From Arabidopsis thaliana (taxonomy: Eukaryota; Streptophyta; Magnoliopsida; Brassicales; Brassicaceae): DNA of 64,000 nt. Numbering within the stretch: position 1 is the first letter of the stretch; each line of letters opens with the position of its first letter. The DNA is taken from contig NC_003071.7 of NCBI RefSeq assembly GCF_000001735.4, positions 15,165,443 through 15,229,442 of the forward strand, in the 5' to 3' direction. The position numbers were made by a program, and so were the translations under genes. Positions 9,509 to 21,291 of the stretch are shown here, in pieces. Under the pieces are notes generated by a model. It had not been told where the DNA came from. It searched no databases and was given only the letters and a program-made list of their open reading frames with translations.

Positions 9509-12343
9509 TTAAAGAGCTCCATCATTCATTTGCAGAGGACGATCCATATTCCAAGCATTGAGACTCTCTATGGTCACAGTTTGTGTTCCATTGTTAAAGA
9601 CATACAAATGTGCATTCTCTTTTACTGCTTTCACTGGATACACTCTTGATGTTATCACCGTTTTACCTAATGCTCCAAAGCTCTCTACTACTGAATGATC
9701 AATCTGTAACAATTAAATTCCATTTTATGTCACGTTACATAATAACATAAACAAGCAAAAATATTAAAGATTCGTTCATATATACACGTACCAAACTCCT
9801 TAGAGAGATCCTTCCATCAGCCATATCAACATCCACAAAACCAGCAAACGATGGTTTATACATCCTATCTTTTGCGAGTAAACCCGTGTCTTGCTTTAAC
9901 GACGACCTATAACAAAGAAGTTCAAAAATATAATGTTACATTATAACTAATGGAAAGCATATTGTATAATAGTATGTAATTATAAAGCATATATATATAG
10001 AGAGAGAGAAATCATGCATGGAAACGTACGGTCTAGCATCGGAGCACATGAGAACTTTAGGCTTATGAGTTTTAGTGTCGTTGAAGACTCTAAAGAAGAC
10101 AGGAGTGTACTCTTCCAAATCAGGAGTCGCTAATGTGATCAGACCAAAAGGTCCTACACCGCCTCTCACATTCGAGCCTTTAATGTTACACAATTCCAAT
10201 GGTTTCCACGTGAAACTCGGATCGAATATCTCAGCTTTCTCTAGACTTCCAACATAGAACGTTACTTCCACATCGGCTTGAGCAGGAGTGATTCCTTTGA
10301 CTTCTATGCGTTGACCCATCTTGATGTCATGATTGTTCATTCGGACGTAGTTACCTCTTAATGACTCTATCTCTTCAACAGGCCAAAACACAAGTTGCTT
10401 CTTGCTTGAATCAAGGAGCACCGTTCTTGGAATCACCTATAAATTCATTACATAATTTAACATAAAATTTCATTATATTAACAAAGGTATGGGTTTTAAA
10501 TTAATTAGCTAGATACCTGAAGACCAGCCCAACCCTTCAAAATATCATCTTCAACGGTGTCAGATTCATTAGCCCAACCCCATAAGATTCTTCTGTTCTT
10601 TTTGTAGTCAAAGAATGTCTTGGAAGCGTAGAAATTACCGTAATCGAATCTTAAACCCTCCCAACCATCGGGAGTATTACCGTCCGGTATGTACCGGTCC
10701 TTCTTAAGATCGTATTTACCAAGCGTGTAATACTCGTACCGGGTAATGTCCAAGCTAACCTTCAACACATGCTTGGTGTTTGGACCGACGTAATCCAAGT
10801 CCAAACCGTTTCGGAAATCGGTTAAGGAAACCGGGAAGAAATCAGGACATTCCCACATACCGGTTGACTGTTTAGAGTGAACCGGGTGCTTAGCTTTGAC
10901 CCAATGCTTGAAATCTCGGCTTCTGTAGATGTAAGCAATTCCTCTACGCTTTCTTTTTGACCCTACCACGGTTCTCCAATGCCCGTCTTTGGAGAACCAA
11001 GCGGTTGTCGGGTCACGGAATGCTGAACCGTTCATTGTATAGTCTGGGATTGCAATCGGGTTATCGTCCGGTTTAATCCATTTCCTTAGGTATGGGTCTG
11101 ATGGGTCCTCTGGGATTGCATAGTTTTGCAACTGAGTTTCGTTCTGGTTAACACCGGTATAGAGGATAATCGGTCCTTTTCCCGGTACGATTGTTATTGA
11201 ACCGGACCATGTACCTCCGATGTCGAACCATTTTGAAGGACTAAGAGCCGGTTCAAGAGCCTCCCAGTTAACCAAGTCTTTAGAAACCGAATGGGCCCAT
11301 ATAATATTACCCCAAACCGCACCTTTGGTGTTATATTGGTAGAAGAGATGGTAGAGACCTTTGTAGTATACTGGACCTGTTTTCGAAAAACCATAAATTA
11401 ACTAGAGTATCTCGTATGCAATTAACGATGTGTAATAAGACCCAAAAATTATAAAAACTCACCATTTGGATCTATATAAGGATTGTTGAGAATGCCACAT
11501 GGAAACAAACAAAAACAAAAACGAGGTTAGTTTAGTTTGAGTTCATCATAATTAGATTATGATTTCGAGGGAAATAAGATAAGACAAGAGGATTCGAGAA
11601 TACATAAAAATCACATGAAATTGAAGTCTTTGGTAGAACAAGTTGAAGATGAAATTAATTTCATGTGATTTTTCCATAGAAAAAAACAAACATAGCAGTG
11701 TTCTCACGTTATATATGCTGTGTTTTATATTGGTGAAATGTGAATGTCTAAAGATATAACTTTAATTAATATTCTATATACAAAAAAATTATACATAGGC
11801 AACAAGGAATAATATAAATAGCCCATGCAAAAATTAGTTTCTCCCCTGCACTTTCATGACGTAATTATCATACGTGAGATTATTAAGGAACGGAGAAGTT
11901 TTTTTTTTTTTTTTGACCTAGATCGGTGAAGAAGTTGTATTAATTGTTGTATCGCACAAACTATAACCAACAAAAAAAAGGATTTGAAGAATTTGGAGAT
12001 CTCTTATCGGGCAATGCAAATAACTTCTTAGTGTGGAATCAACTTTCATTTCACAAGAAAAATAAAAACTAACACCAAAACCAAAATCATTGAAAACTAA
12101 AAGAAACAAATATTTCCAACTAAATTTTGAAGAGAGGGAGAGATCAAATGTACCGTTAATCCAATGCTTTGGAGGTTGAAAGTGAAAACTAGGTCTGTGA
12201 AGATGATTCACTGACTCGACTGATTCAGATTGCAATTCTTCGTAAATCTGATGAAATGCATCAATTCCTTTGATATTTTGATTGCTTAAATTGATTAGTA
12301 CAAGCAATAATAATAAGACAGAAATAACATTTGAAATAGCCAT
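9509..12343 (-). CDS. cwINV4: Cell-wall (acid) invertase, glycoside hydrolase family 32
   Basis: There are six exons, transcribed right to left: 12343-12154, 11471-11463, 11376-10517, 10436-10030, 9906-9792 and 9703-9509. They sum to 591 residues in an unbroken frame. A hydrophobic N-terminal signal ([15 protein letters not shown]) sends it to the apoplast, where GH32 enzymes split sucrose into glucose and fructose. The second exon is only 9 nt and encodes the core of the catalytic motif: HWIN-DPNG, whose Asp is the nucleophile. The [11 protein letters not shown] segment holds the catalytic acid-base Glu with Pro, as in cell-wall invertases (vacuolar ones have Val). A RDPTTAW motif gives the transition-state Asp. 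The C-terminal beta-sandwich ends [12 protein letters not shown]. It is the cwINV4 (At2g36190) length, a gene linked to nectar secretion. Confidence 0.94.
11463..11471 (-). other. 9-nt mini-exon of the invertase (Asp-Pro-Asn)
   Basis: On the minus strand the nine bases ATCCAAATG are bracketed by TATATAG and GTGAGT. Joined to the G ending exon 1 and the GT starting exon 3 they give Asp-Pro-Asn-Gly. Mini-exons of this size and place are established for plant invertases. Confidence 0.93.
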
Positions 12344-14635
12344 TGATCCAAAGACTCAGGATCTGAGTGGCGTTTGTTAAATGTTTTTGGCCGTGTAGTA
12401 TTTAAGTTGAATAAGGAGAGAATGTGATAAGTGGAAGTAGTTTGTTGTAATGTTTATATAGGCGAAATATGAGGAGGAAGATAACAGAAACATAGATAAT
12501 TTTTAGGATAATGTTAATCCGATCCGAAGATTTTTACTCTCACTATAATTAGAGAAATATACATCCGGTTGAAATTAAATATGTTTGGTCGGCGGTTTGA
12601 TTCCTTATATCTAGGGTTTTCTCATGTGTAATCAAACATATCTTAATGGATGTTTTAATTAAAGTGTGTTACTGGAATATGTGTATATAGATTAGGTTTC
12701 ATAACTTCTTTGACGATTCCGTTGCTCAAATGAAGTCATGGCTTGAATATTTTTTTTTTTTAAAAAAAAATCTAACAAGAATTATATATTATAGTTTATT
12801 TTTTTTCTTCTTCTAATTTAACGTGGTTAGTTTAGCAAATTTCAAACTATATTTTTGTCACAACTAATCATTAATTTCTATTAAAAAAATCCACACGATA
12901 TCAACTGATGGAATTATAATGGAAACGGAAATCCAAAATATAAGGATTTAATAACCAAATATTTAATTAGTATCTCATTTTTGATTCATTTTTAAGAAGT
13001 GATGCAAGTATCTTTCTTTGTGGATAGCAAATTATGTAATTATAGTTTCGGTAATTATCTTTTCTTATAAATTGACCGTAGAAGTAGGAGATAATTATCC
13101 ACTATGTAACTAATTGGTTTATCTTGGATTAATTGGCAGAATCGTATGAGTTCAAATATTCAGACCCAAATATACTCCAATTAGGTGGGTTATATAGTAA
13201 AACTCTTAAAGTGACTCTTAAAAATCTTGGTGTATGGCTTGAGCTCTAAAGTGTTTCAGAAGGCACCACAATAGTGCCTAACATTTTTTTCAAATTTTGC
13301 ATAGTGGTTAATTCTGATAATGATCAGCCTAATTAATGCTTCCTATCAATTTTGTTTATGTCAGTAGAACAACCAAAACAAAATTGATAAGCAGCATTAG
13401 TTTAAAAAATTATTTTAAAATTCAGTTGTATCGCTTCCAATATAATCGGTCTAATCAAGAACGGGTTCAAAGGTGAACTCTCAGAGACAATGCTTGAGGC
13501 ATAACGAATCTTATGTTATATGTCCGGTTATATTTGAGCAATTTGCCATCACATCATCATAACGCCAAAAAGTGAATCAAAGAGTCTTCCCGCAGTTTAC
13601 GTTCACATTTTCAGCAATATATGCACTTACTTCCCCCAATAAACCCAATTCTCCGGTTTGCTTCAAATTCAGAATATTGTTTTCTTCAAAATTCCGGTTG
13701 TGCCTAAAAACTAGAAATACTGCCACAACTTTTTGGCTAGTGATGTTGATTCCATTTCTATAATTGTGAAACATCACCTACAACTACAACACTTTGCTTG
13801 CATCTTTTGTGTATATGAACCTGCAGTGACTAACACCATGCTTAACTAATCGTTACCATACATATATTTGAATGAAAGAAATTTCTCTTGGTGGATGTAT
13901 AATTCCACTATATTGATGTTCCACTTTCTAAAATGAAAGACCTAACATTAAAAGCTTGATATAGAAACCATACTTGACATTACCAGTATCATTACATGTC
14001 ACCTTGAGCTTTATATATACACAAATGCGATTTGTAATAAAAATCCCAAGTGAATAGTAGTTGCTGAGTTGTAAAAGTTTTGGAAATTGATCACGAACTA
14101 AAAGAGTTTTCATGATTGTTCTTTTTTTAAAATGGTAAAAGATGATTCTATGAGAATCTCTCATGCTCATGGTTTTTAGAAATTCTCATGGGAAGTGAGA
14201 AAGATGAATTTTCTGAGTGGCACAGTGACTCTGATTTCACAAAATTCTACTTGATTTCCCACTTAAAATGTTCATTGTTGGGATTTTAAAGCATCTTCAT
14301 GGTTGAGTCATATATAGAAAGTGATCAAGTGGTATATGCATGCACATATCACAAACCATCATAACCAAAAAGGGTCCAAGATTCGCATTATGTAATAGTA
14401 GAACAAACCGTCTTTGAGAACTTCGATTACTGTAAGAGAATTTCAACTACTCGAATAAGAAATCATAGATTACAATGATGAATATTTCAAATGTGTCAGA
14501 AGCATCTGACTCTTCATTGATTGATCCCACACTTTCACAAAAGTATACATAGATTCATAGTGATGATACAGACACAGACACTGATTTTGAGGGTTTTAAA
14601 AACAAAATATCATATAATGGAACAGAGGTGGTTCC
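12344..14635. other. Intergenic, 2.3 kb, AT-rich, with a strong inverted repeat
   Basis: This holds the invertase promoter on the left and the kinesin 3' UTR on the right. I see no gene: opposed open frames at about 13570-13780 are complementary and carry no family signal. An inverted repeat lies at 13334-13399 (separate entry), and a small one, AGGCAC/GTGCCT, at 13261-13279. Confidence 0.55.
13334..13399. repeat. 24-bp inverted repeat with 18-nt loop
   Basis: The left arm 13334-13357 (TAATGCTTCCTATCAATTTT then GTTT) pairs with the right arm 13376-13399 at 22 of 24 positions, leaving an 18-nt loop. No coding potential. It could be the end-to-end remnant of a small MITE or a foldback RNA locus. 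Confidence 0.8.
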
Positions 14636-17600
14636 TTAGTTGACTTGTGAGAGAGGCGACCGTGTTAGCTGTTGCGGTTTTGTTTCCTTGGTCGCAAAGG
14701 ATTCATAAGAGTTGTTTTCACGGAACTCTTCAACTAATGTCTCAATTGGCATGGCTCGTAGTGATTCAATGGTGGCTTTGGTTGGGATCTCTGGTTCATT
14801 CTTTGTTGGAGTTGCACCTGTGGGCTCATACTCCATGTATTGTTGTTGAAAAGTTTCTTGAGCTTTATCCTCGATGCATCTGGCTTGGCAACACTGATCC
14901 TGTTGGAAACTTTCAAGAGTTTTTTCATGCGACCTGACATTTTCCAGGATTTTTGATACAGACGCTTTTTCATCCTCTGACATGCCTGAAAGATTACAAG
15001 GATATCGGTTTATGATTGGGAGATTAATGATCATGCCAAGAAACTCTTTTATCTAAGAAACAGTCATGTGCAAGAAAGAAAGCTCACGTTCAATTTGCTG
15101 GATTATATCATCGCTGTTCTTTGTTACATCTTTTTCAGCAGCAGTCCTTGCAGAATCTACTTCGGCATCGTGCTGCTCGTTACTATCACAAGCAGACCTA
15201 AACCAAACTTGAAGTTAATGTATGGTAGCATAACATGAAGAGAACCATAAAATTAAATATAGCCAGCGTTAAGAAGCGAATACATGTAGATGAAATGAAT
15301 TCAGAACAAAACTTAAACCACTTACCTAACAAGTGAAGAGACATCTGTGACTTGCTTACTGGTCATCTCCTTTAGAGATTCATGAGTTATCTTGCAGTGT
15401 TTGAAAGCTGATTCCGCATGACCCACACTAACGCATAAAAAGATAAAGAGAGGTTAAAATGCATAACTGAAGATTTGTATCTCAAAGGAATTGCAAAACA
15501 TAGTAAGGAACTTACGATTGCTGAAGCAGTAACTCCATTCGACAATGTTTTGCAGCCGAGAAATCAGCACCTTCTCTGGCTTCATTCTCAGCTTGCATGG
15601 AAAATGTCTCCCACTTTCTTTTTGCGTCTTTCGTCAGATTATTAACAGCAGAGACATGTTCGTCCAAGAAAGTTTTGTTGGAAGAGACGGCATCTTTAAA
15701 GTTATGGAGTCTTGAATCAACCTGCCGAGCAAAACATACAGTTTATGTGACACAAAACGGGAGAGAGAGAGAAACAAATGAAGGAGGAAGCAACGAACCA
15801 ATTCGTGTTGGCGACGAATGTGACTTGAGACTAGGTTAGTTAAATCTGCAATAAGTTTATCTGTATCAGATTTTGACTGAGCCTGCACAACACACATCAG
15901 TTATAGATGGGATCAAGCAAAGATGTTTAGTGTGAAACTTGAAGAGATGTAGTATCATCACCTCGTAAGTCTTCTGAAAATCAATAATGCTGTTTATTTG
16001 ACTATCATTTGCCTCTGCAGCACGAGTCTCAGCATTTTTAGACTCTTCCATAAGCTTCTGAAAGAACGTACTTGTGTATTCAGACATCTCCTGAGTTTGC
16101 TCCATCGTTGTGTGGAACCTCTGCATAGTAGGAATAAAAGAGAAAGCAATAGTTATCAACTCTTGTAAATCTCCAAGGCCAATATATCAAATAGCTACAA
16201 AATGTTATATCTCATGCACTGACTTGTCTCAGTTCCCTCGCAAAGAGAGCCATTTCTCCCTGATGGGACGAGAGAGCACTCTGAAGTTCATCAAATAACG
16301 ACGATGTTGTTTCATCTCCTGAAGCAAGAAACTGAAATCAAGGAGACAACTACTTTAAAACACACACTATAAGTCACTAAAAGAAAAGGAAGAAAGTTAA
16401 CAAGGCGTACTTCATCAATGGAACATGCACTTGAAGTCGTCAATGCTGAAACTTCCTCAAGACAAGCATTCGCGTTTGCCTTGTGTAACCGAACTACATT
16501 CTGCACTGCCTCCAAGTGAGAACTATATAAATCCCTTGAAGCTTTAACCTTCTTTTTCATTTCTAGGATCGCCTAGACAAACATATTTGCAAATAGTGTT
16601 ACAAAGTTAGACAACTGTTAGAACACTAACAGCTTCCAGCATAATTTTATGCTACAGACAACACATAACTCATTGATTGCTGTAAAACCAAAAGAACAAA
16701 ACAGTATGATACCTTGTTGTGTGCCTCTAAACGAGATTGGGACAGTTTGTTAACACCCTGAAGGTGTACATTTTGCTGGGAGAGACAAGAAGCAACCCTA
16801 TTGAACAGATTTGAAATTTGTTCAGAAAGTTCTACTTGATAATTGTCCACCACTTTTCTGTTATCCGCACTAAGCTTGTCCTCTCTTCCTGCAAAGCAGC
16901 AAATCGAGATCACATTTAACAATTCTTATGAAATTCCTAATATAAAAGACAGCTAAAAAATAGTAAATACATATACCAATCTTTTGGTGTAATGAAGAAT
17001 TGTCTTTAGTAGCTTTCTCTAGGTTGGATTGCAAAATGCAAGCTTGTTGAACCAGTACATTTTCTGGCAAAATGCAACATGTTAGAAAACTTTTTAAGCA
17101 TTTAATAAGAGTAATGTCAAAGAATATACCAGATTTTTTCTGCTCTGAAATGATGAAATCTTTCTCTTTCATGGCATATTGAGATTTCTTCAATTCCTCG
17201 TTTGTGGAAGCAAGCACTTTGCATGTTTGGCTCAAGTTTTTCTAGATAGCACAGCTAAAGTCTCAGAGCATATTGATATAGTCATAAAGCCCAACATTCA
17301 ATCCAAACAAAGTATCATATACCTCGGTGATATCAAGCTTGGTAGTCAGATCAGAGCACTCCCGCACTTGACCGACATACTTATCTTGCAACTCCTCAAG
17401 TTGCTGGTCACAACAAATATGTAAATAACCATTGTTCACATGTAATTCCCACATATAAGTGTAAAATTTTGATCTACAGAGTAAGAAGAAACTAACTTTT
17501 TGGTAATTCTCTATCTGACCACCCATCTGTTCAATCTGCTCAGCCATTACCTAAAAAAAGCAAAAAAAAAAGATAATATTAGTAAAAAGTAAGGAGGAGG

Positions 17601-19747
17601 CAAAGAGATTATTCAGTTACACTAAGGTCAGATGAAAATTTAGTTTCTTCAACCAATAAACTCAATACCTTTCTCTCACTCTCCTCTTGGTAGTATCTCT
17701 CTTTTGGCATATAAACACCATTTTTCTCACGGGAAGCGTATACCTCTAAATAGACAAAAAAGAAAGCATATGAGTAATAGATAAACAAAGGAGTCAGAGC
17801 AGGAGACTTTGTAGCGAGTAATTTTGTTAAGCTAAGTGAAAGTACTCCATCAGTCATCCGTCTACAATGATTCTATTCACTGCTACAGAGAAAAATCCTC
17901 TTACCCGCCTTAAGTCGTTCTATTTCACCATAAAGGTCCTTTATCAAAGTAGATTTCATCATTTTCTGGTTAACCTGCCAAAAAAAAATGTACAAGAGTA
18001 CTTTTCAATGGTTGGCCTGAATGGAAACAAGAAAAATGGAATCGAGAGATAATACCTCTGGTTTGTTTCTAATATTCTTAGCCCTGTGTGCATAATCAAG
18101 AGTACTTAATGTTTCCTCCAGACAATGAACGGCAGGTGAAACTGTGGCTATGATACATGTCTTTGTTCTCCCACCAAGTGAATCACGTAGTAAACGGGTG
18201 AGCTTACTATCCCTAAATTTCATTGCAGTAAACAATTATAGGATTCAGCATAACTTGAAAGACTGCTATGTGATCGCTAACGTAAGAAAAAGAAAAAATA
18301 GAAGTTAAACCTGTAAGGAACGTGTCCAAGATGTTCAACCAAAGCGCTGATCACTCGTCCTAATGTAAGAAGACTTTTGTTTATTTCACCAGCTTCTCGA
18401 GCCCGGCCCTAGATAGAGAAACGCTATTGAGTAAATCTGACATGGCCAGAAATGAAATCTAGAAACATAGAAGAAAGACATTCCAAACTTGATTGAACAG
18501 TGAGAAACTACTTACATCCCTAGCACCAGAACGTGATATATTTTCTGACCCTGCCAAGTCAACCAAGTTGAGCTTGCCACACTTGATTAGTTCTTCACCT
18601 TCTGGAGTAGCTTCTTTGATATGTATTGTTATTGAGAAGAGAGAATGTGACCGACTGCAAGTGAAGGATTTCATTATTTAAGTGAAATCTCGACTAATGA
18701 GCAACGAACAAAAGCATCAAATGCATTACCTTGATTGTTTATTCAAGAATGTTTCTGCAGTTCTCCGTTTAGAGGAACCTCTCTCAAGCAAAGTAAAGAT
18801 TTCATTGGCACTTGTCACGATTTCCTCTTCCAATCCTCTAACAAGAACACCACCTTTGCCGTCCTCCATGAGAGGCAACGGCTTCTTTTGTTTTTCTTCA
18901 GCAGCAACTCTGGATAGATCTTCAGGAGCAAGCAAATCGGTAATCTCTTCATTGTAGAGTTCCAAAAACGTGACTTTAACACTGTACTCAGCTTGCTGAC
19001 CCTCAAGCGTATCAAATATTTGTTTCACAGCTCTAGGTATAACACCTGCTTCTGCCGGAAGACCTCCACAAGGTGCGCTCTGTCCCAATAAAAAAAAAGG
19101 TACATAGCTTAGATAATGAACCATCACTAGAAAACCTTAAAAATCAAACACACTGCAACAATATACAGACCTTTGATCTTCTACATTCTCCTTCCATTGT
19201 ATATGTTTTACCAGTACCAGTCTGACCATACGCAAATATAGTACAATTAAAACCTTCAAGTACTTCATTCACAATTGGAACAACGGCTTGATCATACAAA
19301 TCCTTCTGTTGTGCTGATGGTCCAAACACCTGTGTTCAACATATAAACACAAACATTCAACATGTAGATACTAAGTATACTCCAATTTTTGAGTAGACGC
19401 AACTAATTATACCTTATCAAAAGTGAAAACCCTATCAATATGCTTCCCAGCGATGTTTTGGGAAACAGCAACTTCTCTTTGCAAATCATTACAAGTGAGA
19501 ACCTGAGGCGCATTGCTTCTCAATTCATCATCGCTAAATGGCCTGTCAATACAAAACAAACACAGTAGCGAAACCAAAACCTAAATTCAATTTGAACATA
19601 AAACTTGAAATCAAATCGAAATGTGGGGTTAGACCCAAAATCTAAACCAAAACCTAAATTGAATTTAGGAATTGTTCGAAGGTATTACCTGCATCGGAGG
19701 AGGACTTGAACATTGACGCCTTTCTCTTTGTCATGGCGGCTAGACAT
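14636..19747 (-). CDS. KRP125b: Kinesin-5 (BimC/Eg5-type) mitotic motor
   Basis: A multi-exon gene with around twenty short introns encodes roughly 1,000 residues. It starts [22 protein letters not shown] at 19747. The N-terminal motor has the P-loop GQTGTGKT (19204-19229), [16 protein letters not shown] (switch I), [16 protein letters not shown] (switch II, near 18541) and the neck linker [17 protein letters not shown] long stalk rich in Gln, Glu, Lys and Ser with heptads follows, consistent with the bipolar tetramers that cross-link and slide spindle microtubules. The C-terminus ends [10 protein letters not shown]. The BimC-box region reads [18 protein letters not shown]; the Thr-Pro that cyclin-dependent kinases phosphorylate in this box in many kinesin-5s is not visible. 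The symbol is from memory of At2g36200. Two AACGG cores (19753-19757 and 19760-19764) lie in the 5' leader. Confidence 0.9.
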
Positions 19748-20883
19748 TTTTAAACGGCGAACGGACGGCGAATCCAGTGAGACTGATTTTCAAAATCCAA
19801 TTACTTGTACTGCTCAGCAAGATCCCAAATTTCTTCGATATTTGAAATTCTCTCTTATTCTGTCTCACCGGCGACGGAATCTGAGGTGTAGAGAGAGAGA
19901 GAGCGGGGTGGATATGAGATTTGAAATTATTTGAAGAGCCGCTCCTCTTTTTCTCTTTTGAATTTTAACGCTTCTTCATTACTCTTTTACCATTTTGCCC
20001 TTTCCTTCTACATGCCGACGATGACGTGTCCTAATGTCCATATTCTACGTATTGGCCCATTAAGGCCCAAATGTCAGCAGATTTTTTGTTATCCTTGGAA
20101 GTTGTCAAGTTGGAACAAGTACTCCATTTATGTTTTTGTCAAACCAAATCTGATGCTACCAAAAAAAAAAAAAACTGCTGATAACTTTTTTGGAGTCGTC
20201 ATCGGCAAGTAGCTTAGCGTGAACTGCGTGGTATGCAATTATGCATCTTGTAATCTATTAACACTTTTCATATTTGTTGTACTAATAATTTTTTATTCCA
20301 AACATAAATAAAGTTCCAAGATCATGAAATTTTAAGATTAGATTGTTTCAAAAAGCAAGGTTTGATGTATGTGTCTCTGTTTTATTTATGTTTAAAAAAC
20401 TTTGAAACATTATTTTATAAATTTGTAAACGCAAACTTAAACATACACAAGCTTCTGACTCAACTCTCATTAGCCTTTCAAACTTTTCAGTGTCACAGAC
20501 TCGGAGTAGGGTTACGATTCGAGACAAGCTTCTGACTCAACTCACCAACATGTTTGAACCATAAAAGGGACCAAACGTTAAGGTCAAAAGAAGGCTAGGA
20601 AACACAAATAGATTTTATTTTTTCTCGATAATGGGAAACACAAATAGATAAAACTTTATGTATTTGATTTTTTGAACTAATATATGTTTTAAAGTAAAAT
20701 AATATGTATCATAATTATGGAAAAATTTACAAATTCCACACCACGCAACAAAGGGGTGTTACAATGTATCACAAATTTCACAATCAATCGATCAATCCTA
20801 CGAATATATAGTTTCCTAAAAAAAGACCTAAGACAATGTCTTGAGGACAAATCATAATTATGAAGAAGAAGTCGGAATTAAAT
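19748..20883. other. Intergenic: kinesin promoter and SAUR 3' end, short direct repeats
   Basis: A CT/GA-rich kinesin leader, then GGCCCA motifs near 20053-20074 (TTGGCCCATTAAGGCCCAAA). Beyond that are two short direct repeats: ACAAGCTTCTGACTCAACTC at 20447-20466 and 20524-20543, and GGAAACACAAATAGAT at 20598-20613 and 20634-20649. No gene is seen; the small plus-strand frame near 19931-20212 shows no family signal. Confidence 0.6.
20447..20649. repeat. Two nested pairs of short direct repeats
   Basis: A 20-bp exact repeat occurs at 20447-20466 and 20524-20543 (77-bp spacing), and a 16-bp exact repeat at 20598-20613 and 20634-20649 (36-bp spacing). They suggest local slippage or duplication; no transposon ends are recognised. 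Confidence 0.7.
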
Positions 20884-21291
20884 TTATAGAAACTCCTCGA
20901 CAAACTCGCCGAAATCGAAGTTGCCATTACAAGACTCGACGGCGTTAACAACGTCTTGGAAAACGGAGAGGCTGCAAGGGACCACCAACATAACCTTCTG
21001 CTCGAAACAGAGAAACTCGTCGTGAGACTTGTCGAGGAGCATCCTGAAGAGAGGATGATTCAAGTAGCTTGTTGGTACCACGCGCTTCACGCGCTCTTCC
21101 CCTACGTACACCGCAAACGTCCCCGTCGGCGTCTTTGACGCCATCATCGCCGCCTCGTCCGCCTCATTCATCAGAAGAGACTCGTTATAAGTTGACTCCG
21201 AGCCGCCTTCTCCTCCGCTTCTCGTCGTCGTGTTGATGCTCTTCATTTTCTTTGCTAAGTTCTTGAAGGAAGCTATTCTTTTTCCTAGCAT
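20884..21291 (-). CDS. SAUR45: SAUR-family auxin-responsive protein
   Basis: This intronless gene of 135 residues is typical for SAURs. The N-terminus is basic (MLGKRIASFKNLAKKMKS). The SAUR domain follows: GTFAVYVGEERVKRVVPTSYLNHPLFRMLLDKS, then a less usual VMLVVPCSLSVFQDVVNAVES. SAURs inhibit PP2C.D phosphatases and so keep plasma-membrane proton pumps active and promote cell expansion. Many SAURs contain EFG-F..GPL.IPC before the last helix; here it is DEFLCFEQKVMLVVPC, a divergent version. The start is the first in-frame Met, directly following an A-rich leader. The number SAUR45 is from memory of At2g36210. Confidence 0.87.
   Translation of the reverse strand: MLGKRIASFKNLAKKMKSINTTTRSGGEGGSESTYNESLLMNEADEAAMMASKTPTGTFAVYVGEERVKRVVPTSYLNHPLFRMLLDKSHDEFLCFEQKVMLVVPCSLSVFQDVVNAVESCNGNFDFGEFVEEFL

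Noticed and set aside
13572-13777. Overlapping frames on both strands in the invertase-kinesin spacer
   Set aside because: Complementary frames of equal length with no domain, promoter or splice support.
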